From positions 107,138 to 171,137 of the forward strand of contig NZ_WNXX01000007.1 of the NCBI RefSeq assembly GCF_009733795.1: a stretch of DNA of 64,000 bases, read 5' to 3'. Both the position numbers and the translations under genes were made by a program. Below, one piece after another: positions 59,084 to 64,000 of this stretch. The notes beneath the pieces are model-generated. The model was not told where the DNA came from and did not search any database. It was given only the letters and a program-made list of their open reading frames with translations. The stretch's first letter is position 1; every line of letters begins with the position of its first letter. Origin of the DNA: Actinotalea caeni (GTDB lineage: Bacteria; Actinomycetota; Actinomycetes; Actinomycetales; Beutenbergiaceae).

Positions 59084-59782
59084 TCATGGCCTGCTGGCGA
59101 ACCGCTCCAGCAGCTGCGTGTCGCCGGAGAGGATGAGGATGTCCTCGGCGTCGATGCGGGTGTCGGGGTCGGCGTAGGTGAACGGCTTGCCCGGCGGCTT
59201 CACACCGATGACCGTCACGCCGTAGCGCTTGCCGATCTGCGACTCGGCGATCGTGTAGCCGTGGGTCTCGCGCGGCGGGCGCATCTTGACGATCGTGAAC
59301 CCGTCCTCGAGCTCGATGAAGTCGAGCATGCGGCCGGAGACCAGGTGCGCGACCCGGGTGCCGGCGTCCCACTCGGGGTAGACGACGTGGTGCGCGCCGA
59401 TGCGCTGCAGGATCCGGCCGTGCTCGGCGGAGATCGCCTTGGCCCAGATCAGCGGGGTGCCGAGGTCGACGAGGTTGCCGGTGATGAGCACGCTCGCCTC
59501 GATCGAGGTGCCGACACCCACGACCGCGACCGGGAAGTCCTTCGCGCCGAGCTGCTCCAGCGCATCGGGGTTCGTCGCATCGGCCTCGACGAGCGGCAGG
59601 CGCCCGGACCACTGCTGGATGAGGTCGGCGTCCTTCTCGACGCCGAGCACGTCGCGGCCGAGGGAGTCGAGGGTCTGCGCGATCGCGCTGCCGAAGCGTC
59701 CCAGCCCGATGACCAGCACGCCGGAGTCGGCGGCGGGCGCGGGGCCCTGGGGCGTGTTGCCGCGGGGGCGTAGCTCAACCAA
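59084..59782 (-). CDS. trkA: Potassium uptake regulatory subunit (TrkA/KtrA, RCK domain)
   Basis: 232 residues. A TTG start at 59782 is supported by GGAGAGG 8 bp upstream; it overlaps the trkH 3' end by 8 bp. An RCK_N Rossmann domain ('VLVIGLGRFGSAIAQTLDSLGRDVLGVEKDADLIQQWSGRLPLVEADATN', 22-71) is followed by an RCK_C domain ('FTIVKMRPPRETHGYTIAESQIGKRYGVTVIGVKPPGKPFTYADPDTRIDAEDILILSG'). It binds nucleotides and gates the TrkH/KtrB membrane subunit. The RCK gene is intact although its partner is frame-shifted. Confidence 0.93.
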   Translation of the reverse strand: MVELRPRGNTPQGPAPAADSGVLVIGLGRFGSAIAQTLDSLGRDVLGVEKDADLIQQWSGRLPLVEADATNPDALEQLGAKDFPVAVVGVGTSIEASVLITGNLVDLGTPLIWAKAISAEHGRILQRIGAHHVVYPEWDAGTRVAHLVSGRMLDFIELEDGFTIVKMRPPRETHGYTIAESQIGKRYGVTVIGVKPPGKPFTYADPDTRIDAEDILILSGDTQLLERFASRP

Positions 59783-61152
59783 TGATCGGCCTCTCCTCAG
59801 GCAGTCGGATCACCCGGCGCCGGTCGCGCAGGGCGAGGGCCGCCGCCAGCGTCATTGTCCCCGTGCGGCCCGCGAACATGAGCGCGACCAGCACGTACTT
59901 CGCGCCGTCGGGCAGCTGCGGCGTGACGCCGGTCGACAGGCCGCTGGTCGCGAACGCCGAGATCACCTCGAACAGGATGACGTCGAGGTGCAGGTCGGTG
60001 AGCACGAGCAGGGCGAGCGCGGCGAGTCCGACGAACGTCGACCCGATGAAGGCGACGGCGATCGCGAGCCGCACGACCCCGCCGTCGAGCCGGCGCCCGA
60101 AGGCCTCGATGTCGCGGTCGCCGCGCGCCTCGGCGACGATCGCGAGCAGCATGACGGCGAACGTCGTCACCTTGATGCCGCCGCCGGTCGACGCCGAGCC
60201 GCCGCCGACGAACATCAGCGCGTCCTGCATGAACCAGGTCGCCTCGCTCATGTCGGCGATGTCGACGGTCGTGAAGCCGGACGAGCGCGGCGTCATGCCG
60301 GCGAGCATCGACGCCAGCAGCTTCCCGTGCAGCGGCAGGTCGCCGAAGGTCGCGGCGTTGCGCCACTCGAACGCGCCGATGAGGACGGTGCCGAGCACCC
60401 ACAGCCCGACGCTGGTCGTGATCGTCAGCTTTGGCGTGGACCGACCACCGGCGCGGCGAGCGCCAGTGCGAGGAGACCGACAGCAGCACCGGGAACCCGA
60501 GCGCGCCGACGAAGGTGCCGACGATGATCGGCAGGCACATCCACCAGTCGGTGACGTAGGGCGCGAGGCCGCCGTCGAGGATGACGATGCCGGCGTTGTT
60601 GAACACCGACACCGCCATGAACCAGCCCTGCCACAGCGACTCGCCGAACCCGTGCCCGTCGGCGAGGAACCGCGGCACGAGGACGACGGCGAGCCCCACC
60701 GTGATCGAGAGGCTGGCGACGATGACCGCGCTGATGAGCGAGCCGACCTCGCCGAGCCGCGTCACCTTGGTCTCGGCCGCCGTCAGCAGCTTGGAGGTCA
60801 GCCCGACCCGCCGCGAGACGGCGAGCCCGAGGATCGAGGCGAGCGTCATGACGCCGAGCCCGCCGACCATCATCCCGATCATGATGACGACGTGACCCAT
60901 GTCGGACCAGTAGGTCGGCACGTCGGTGGTCACCAGGCCGGTGACGCAGACGGCCGAGGTCGCCATGAACAGCGCGTCGACGAAGGGTGCGCGCTCGCCG
61001 TCGGTCGTGGCCGCCGGCAGCGAGAGCAGCGCGGTCTCGACCGCGATGACGCCCAGGAACACCAGCAGCGTCAGCCGCGCCGGGGACTGGCGCGCCATCG
61101 CGTCGATCGCGTCCCGGACGGCGGACAGGGCACCCGGCAGCTCTCTCGCCAC
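59775..61152 (-). pseudogene. trkH: TrkH/KtrB potassium transporter subunit, interrupted by a +1 frameshift
   Basis: The translation starting from GTG at 61152 (AGAGGGGA ribosome binding site) gives a good TrkH N-terminal half ('DALFMATSAVCVTGLVTTDVPTYWSDMGHVVIMIGMMVGGLGVMTLASILGLAVSRRVGLTSKLL', 'GWFMAVSVFNNAGIVILDGGLAPYVTDWWMC') until '...HWRSPRRWSVHAK'. It then leaves the TrkH frame. The rest ('LTITTSVGLWVLGTVLIGAFEW...MTPRSSGFTTVDIADM...GGGSASTGGGIKVTTFAVMLLAIVAEARGDRDIEAFGRRL...') continues in the next frame down to 59775. One extra T in the TTT at 60430-60432 (A on the coding strand: GCCAAAGCTGACG for expected GCCAAGCTGACG) explains it. All four selectivity-filter regions otherwise remain. 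It could be a true mutation, a phase variant or an assembly error. Confidence 0.88.
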
Positions 61153-61282
61153 CTCGTCCCCTCTCGTCAGGTCGCGCGCCCGGACCACCCGTGAGACCTA
61201 CTGTGCCACCGGCGCGTCCCCGATCAGCGCAACCAGGCGCGCGCCACGAGAGCGCCCGGGCACGACGGGTCGGACACCCGCC

Positions 61283-61352
61283 GCGAACTCGTACCTCCGC
61301 ACCCAGCTCGTACGGTGCACGCTACGAGCTCGGCACGGAGGTACGAGCTCGC
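61283..61352. repeat. 70-bp palindromic repeat, copy D
   Basis: Left arm GCGAACTCGTACCTCCGCAC, inner CAGCTCGTACG, loop GTGCAC, then GCTACGAGCTCGGCACGGAG and GTACGAGCTCGC. Confidence 0.9.
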
Positions 61353-61487
61353 GCCCGCACCGGGAGGGGGTGGGGGCCGGACGCGGCGGTGGAGGGAGCA
61401 GCGTCACGGCGGGTGCGTGGGTGACGGGTGGGCCGGTCTGGGGGCCTGGCGCCTCCCCGTCCGCGCTCCCACCGACCGGGCACCCCG

Positions 61488-61557
61488 GCGAACTCGTACC
61501 TCCGCACCCAACTCGTACGGTGCACGCTACGAGCTCGGCGTGGCGGTACGAGCTCGC
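61488..61557. repeat. 70-bp palindromic repeat, copy E
   Basis: Same outline as copy D, with CAACTCGTACG inside and GGCGTGGCGGTACGAGCTCG in the right arm. A 33-bp flank upstream is shared with copy G. Confidence 0.9.
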
Positions 61558-61672
61558 TGGCGTGCCCCACGTGCGTCTGGCGAGCGTGGCCGGCCCGGGG
61601 GAGCGTGGGTGGGCCGTGGGACGGGAGGCGCGGCGGGACCGGCGCCCGTCGGCGCCCGCGCGAGCCCTCCCC

Positions 61673-61742
61673 GCGAACTCGTACCTCCGCACCCAACTCG
61701 TACGGTGCACGCTACGAGCTCGGCACGGGCGTACGAGTTCGT
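61673..61742. repeat. 70-bp palindromic repeat, copy F
   Basis: Left arm identical to copies D and E over GCGAACTCGTACCTCCGCAC; right arm GCTACGAGCTCGGCACGGGC, GTACGAGTTCG. Downstream flank resembles that of copy D. Confidence 0.9.
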
Positions 61743-61875
61743 TGCCCGCACCGGAGGGGGCGGGGCTGGACCCTGTGGTGGAGGTCGCGTCGTGTCGCGG
61801 CCGGTTGCGTCGGGGACGCGGGCTGGTCTGACGTCCGGCGCGTCCCGTCCGCGCTCCCACCGACCGGGCACCCCG

Positions 61876-61945
61876 GCGAGCTCGTACCTCCGCACCCAGC
61901 TCGTACGGTGCACGCTACGAGCTCGGCACGGAGGTACGAGCTCGC
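61876..61945. repeat. 70-bp palindromic repeat, copy G
   Basis: Left arm GCGAGCTCGTACCTCCGCAC; right arm GCTACGAGCTCGGCACGGAG. It is nearly identical to copy D in its right arm. Confidence 0.9.
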
Positions 61946-62063
61946 CGCTGCGCTGGGTGGGGTATGCGGGGCGACGGTCGCGGGTGGTGGGTGGTGACGG
62001 TCGGTCCGTCCGCTGCTCGGCCCCGGCGGCTGCTCGTGGGTCGGTGCGCGCTAGCGTGGTCGC

Positions 62064-63242
62064 ATGGCGGCGGACGCGCGGGCGGTGCTGCTCTGGTCAC
62101 CGGAGCTGCTGGGGTACGACTTCGGCCCCGGTCACCCGATGTCCCCGCTGCGGCTGCGGCTGACGATGGGGCTGATCACGGCGTTCGGGCTGCTGGACGA
62201 CCTGGACGTCGTCGCCCCCGAGCCGGCCTCGGACGAGCTGCTGCGCCTCGTGCACGAGCAGGCCTACATCGACCAGGTGCGTGCCGAGGACGGCGCGGGG
62301 CCGCCCTACCCGTGGGGGATCGGCGACACCGACAACCCGGTCTTCGCCGGCATGCACGAGGCGAGCTCGCGCGTCGTCGGCGGCACGGTCGCGGCGACCC
62401 GGGCGGTGTGGCGCGGGGAGGCGCCTCGCGCGGTCAACCCCGCCGGGGGCCTGCACCACGCGATGCCGAGTGCCGCGTCGGGCTTCTGCGTCTACAACGA
62501 CATCGCGGTCGGCATCGCCGCCGTGCTGGCCGAGGGTGCGGAGCGGGTGCTCTACGTCGACGTCGACGCCCACCACGGCGACGGCGTCGAGCGCGCGTTC
62601 TGGGACGACCCCCGGGTGCTCACGGTCTCGATCCACCAGTCCGGGCGCAGCCTGTTCCCCGGCACCGGCTACCCGCAGGACGCCGGTGGGCCGCGAGCCC
62701 GCGGCTCCGCCGCGAACATCGCGCTGCCGCCGCGCACCTCCGACGCCGCGTGGCTGCGGGCGCTGGACGCCGTCGTCGGCCCGCTGGTGGAGGAGTGGCG
62801 GCCGCAGCTGGTCGTGAGCCAGCACGGCGCGGACGCCCACCACCGCGACCCGATCACCGACCTCGACATCTCGGTCGACGCCCAGCGCGCCGCCGCGATC
62901 ATGATCCGCGGCTGGGCCGACGAGCACTGCGAGGGTCGGTGGGTCGCGACCGGGGGCGGCGGCTACGACGTCGTCTCGACCGTGCCGCGGGTGTGGACGC
63001 ACCTGGCGGCCGTGGTCGCGGGGCGGCCGATCGATCCCACGGCGCCGGTGCCGGAGTCCTGGCTGGCGCAGGTGCACGAGCTGCTCGGCGAGGACGGGCC
63101 GGCGGCGATGACCGAGGGCCGGCCGGCCACGTTCCGGCGCTGGGAGGACGGTTACGACCCCGGCGACCCGGTCGACCGGGCGGTGCTGGCCACCCGGCGG
63201 GCGGTGTTCCCGGAGCACGGCCTGGACCCGCAGCTCGTGTGA
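62064..63242 (+). CDS. acuC: AcuC-type deacetylase (histone deacetylase superfamily)
   Basis: 392 residues; the ATG at 62064 follows TAGCGT by 6-7 bp, so the message is probably leaderless. The zinc-dependent deacetylase pattern is present: 'VNPAGGLHHAMPSAASGFCVYNDIAVGIA' (tandem active-site His), 'YVDVDAHHGDGVERAFWDDPRVLTVSIHQSGRSLFPGTG' (Asp and His zinc ligands) and 'SQHGADAHHRDPITDLDISVDA' plus 'WVATGGGGYD'. AcuC removes acetyl groups from proteins such as acetyl-CoA synthetase. There is no acetoin or acs gene next to it. It precedes the bS22 and excisionase-type genes in the same direction. Confidence 0.93.
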   Translation: MAADARAVLLWSPELLGYDFGPGHPMSPLRLRLTMGLITAFGLLDDLDVVAPEPASDELLRLVHEQAYIDQVRAEDGAGPPYPWGIGDTDNPVFAGMHEASSRVVGGTVAATRAVWRGEAPRAVNPAGGLHHAMPSAASGFCVYNDIAVGIAAVLAEGAERVLYVDVDAHHGDGVERAFWDDPRVLTVSIHQSGRSLFPGTGYPQDAGGPRARGSAANIALPPRTSDAAWLRALDAVVGPLVEEWRPQLVVSQHGADAHHRDPITDLDISVDAQRAAAIMIRGWADEHCEGRWVATGGGGYDVVSTVPRVWTHLAAVVAGRPIDPTAPVPESWLAQVHELLGEDGPAAMTEGRPATFRRWEDGYDPGDPVDRAVLATRRAVFPEHGLDPQLV

Positions 63243-63358
63243 GTGCCGCGGATCGTTACCGTTTCGGTCCTCGGAGCCTCTAGAGTTGCTCTTCGAGCCG
63301 GGAGTGCGGGTCGCCTCCGGGCACCCGTCGGGGTCGTCAACCGAGAGGAGAGCCGCGC

Positions 63359-63568
63359 ATGGCCGAGCCGAGCGCACCGCGCTTCCTCACGGTCGCGGAG
63401 GTCGCCGAGATGGCGCGGGTCTCCCGGATGACCGTGTACCGGATGGTGCACGCCGGCGACCTGCCGGCGATCCGGGTGGGCAAGTCCTTCCGCGTGCCGG
63501 AGGCCGCGGTGGAGGAGATGCTGTCGCAGGGTCTGCCGCTGCAGGGGCCCGCCGCGAACGCGCGCTGA
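63359..63568 (+). CDS. Small helix-turn-helix DNA-binding protein (excisionase/MerR-like)
   Basis: 69 residues: 'RFLTVAEVAEMARVSRMTVYRMVHAGDLPAIRVGKSFRVPEAAVEEML' is the helix-turn-helix_17 (excisionase-type) domain, nearly the whole protein. ATG at 63359, GAGAGGAGAG ahead of it. In actinobacteria a homolog sits directly upstream of the bS22 gene, as here; there it is a chromosomal regulator rather than a phage excisionase. No integrase is nearby, so an excisionase role is unlikely. Confidence 0.9.
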   Translation: MAEPSAPRFLTVAEVAEMARVSRMTVYRMVHAGDLPAIRVGKSFRVPEAAVEEMLSQGLPLQGPAANAR

Positions 63569-63649
63569 CGCACCCGGTAGACTGTGCCGCTGGTGGGCGG
63601 CTCGTCGTCGCTTCCGCCGACAGCCGTCATCGACATCAGTGAGGTCCGC

Positions 63650-63748
63650 GTGGGTTCCGTCATCAAGAAGCGCCGCAAGCGCATGGCGAAGAAGAAGCAC
63701 CGCAAGATGCTTCGCAAGACTCGTCACCAGCGCCGCAACAAGAAGTAG
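63650..63748 (+). CDS. Small ribosomal protein bS22 (AURKAIP1/COX24-type, 32 residues)
   Basis: GTG at 63650, with GTGAGG 5-10 bp before it, opens a 32-codon frame ending TAG at 63748. The peptide (VGSVIKKRRKRMAKKKHRKM, then LRKTRHQRRNKK) is almost entirely basic and matches the small 30S protein bS22 found in mycobacterial ribosomes and conserved across actinobacteria. It lies in the 16S rRNA decoding region. It is too short for standard gene callers to report reliably. A hairpin terminator follows. Confidence 0.95.
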   Translation: MGSVIKKRRKRMAKKKHRKMLRKTRHQRRNKK

Positions 63749-63767
63749 CGGTCGCGAGGTACGCCTG

Positions 63768-63797
63768 AGGCCGGGCCCCTGCGGGGGTTCGGCCTTT
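63768..63797 (+). terminator. Hairpin terminator after bS22
   Basis: AGGCCG...CCCC TGC GGGG...CGGCCT followed by TTC: outer 6-bp and inner 4-bp stems separated by a small internal loop, with a short T-run. It lies 20 bp after the bS22 stop. Confidence 0.8.
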
Positions 63798-63952
63798 CGC
63801 ATGCCCGCGTGTCGACGGCGACCGGCGCTGCAGCGGGCGTCCGGCGCCGGCGGCCTCCCCGCCCTGCCCTCGTGCCCGCCCTCGGCGCCGGCCGACCGGT
63901 GCGCTGCTCGTCCGTCCGCGCCGGCGTCGGCCACCGCGGGCTCGCGGCAGGT

Positions 63953-63988
63953 GGGCCCGGACACCGGCCAGGGCCCGGACACCGGCCA
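63953..63988. repeat. 18-bp perfect tandem duplication at window end
   Basis: GGGCCCGGACACCGGCCA occurs twice at 63953-63970 and 63971-63988. No gene can be placed in the 250 bp after the bS22 stop in this window. Confidence 0.85.
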
Positions 63989-64000
63989 CCGCCCGCCACC

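Larger units (their letters stand above)
61153..62063. other. Repeat-rich gene-free island
   Basis: There is no credible gene, although long frames exist that consist of repeated peptides with the same words in each copy. The stretch holds four 70-bp palindromes (D-G) arranged as two pairs, where the pair D-E (61283-61557) and the pair F-G (61673-61945) are diverged copies of one about-390-bp unit including flanks. The right end gives TAGCGT 6 bp before the next gene's ATG. Confidence 0.75.

Noticed and set aside
60425..60440. Programmed ribosomal frameshift in trkH
   Set aside because: No slippery heptamer or downstream pseudoknot is evident, and trkH is not known to use recoding; a point insertion or assembly error is simpler.
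61191..61997. Long frames in both strands within the acuC-side repeat island
   Set aside because: They contain the same peptide (NSYLRTQLVRCTLRARHG-like) once per palindrome copy, which is simply the repeat translated. No start site or conserved domain.
63359..63568. Phage excisionase / integrated element marker
   Set aside because: No integrase, attachment site duplication or phage gene nearby, and the gene is paired with bS22 as in normal actinobacterial chromosomes.
1..64000. tRNA or rRNA genes, insertion sequences
   Set aside because: Scanned for T-loop GGTTCRA contexts, 16S/23S landmarks and DDE/Y1 transposase frames in the translations; none was convincing by eye. A tRNAscan or profile search could still find one.

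Overview
The window is 64 kb of very GC-rich DNA with strong G/C preference at third codon positions, many GTG starts, 4-bp ATGA/GTGA gene overlaps and several leaderless-looking genes. Its gene set (disA, radA, acuC, a 32-residue bS22 ribosomal protein, excisionase-type HTH protein, xylA/xylB, several glycoside hydrolases, glpK/glpF/glpD) fits a free-living, plant-polysaccharide-using actinobacterium, most likely of the Cellulomonas type (Micrococcales). The genus is inferred from style and content only. No tRNA, rRNA operon, transposase, phage gene or CRISPR array was seen.

Layout. 0-7 kb: three paralogous membrane-anchored PQQ-type beta-propeller proteins flank an IclR-controlled catabolic pair of operons (PLP-dependent D-amino-acid enzyme; SDR dehydrogenase plus lactonase). 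7-9 kb: a sugar isomerase-like protein and Gfo/Idh/MocA oxidoreductase behind a LacI-type operator. 9.4-11.5 kb: formate/nitrite channel, TetR regulator, GNAT acetyltransferase. 11.5-27.1 kb: a carbohydrate-use region with a LacI regulator, xylose isomerase and xylulokinase, GH95 alpha-L-fucosidase, GH2 beta-galactosidase, a FadR/GntR regulator, a CUT1-type ABC importer (two permeases and a lipoprotein) and a GH36 alpha-galactosidase. The enzymes would strip fucose and galactose from oligosaccharides such as xyloglucan side chains and metabolise xylose. 27.2-35.6 kb: MacB/FtsX-type ABC exporter, esterase-like hydrolase, kinase-like phosphotransferase, AEC transporter, FMN-dependent lactate dehydrogenase, TM2-domain protein. 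35.7-41.1 kb: glycerol operon glpD-glpF-glpK, divergent from a SorC-type regulator across an 18-bp perfect palindrome. 41.6-42.9 kb: a gene-free repeat island. 42.8-47.6 kb: ArsR-like regulator with MFS exporter behind three abutting operators, mutY, a membrane-anchored unknown, disA. 47.7-53.7 kb: a sortase-anchored 1365-residue DUF11-type surface protein and a divergent LuxR-type regulator sit between disA and radA. 53.7-61.2 kb: radA, M3 peptidase, an anchored unknown, proC, and a trkA/trkH potassium-uptake pair whose trkH is broken by one extra base. 61.2-62.06 kb: a second repeat island. 62-64 kb: acuC-like deacetylase, excisionase-type HTH protein, bS22.

The least explained signals are (a) a family of about 70-bp two-tier palindromes in three intergenic places, with identical loop sequences and higher-order duplication, (b) two short upstream ORFs with strong Shine-Dalgarno sequences that end on the start codon of a membrane transporter gene, (c) the three anchored beta-propellers that share a cytoplasmic EEFDV-like motif and a C-X7-C pair, and (d) the surface-protein/LuxR insert between disA and radA.
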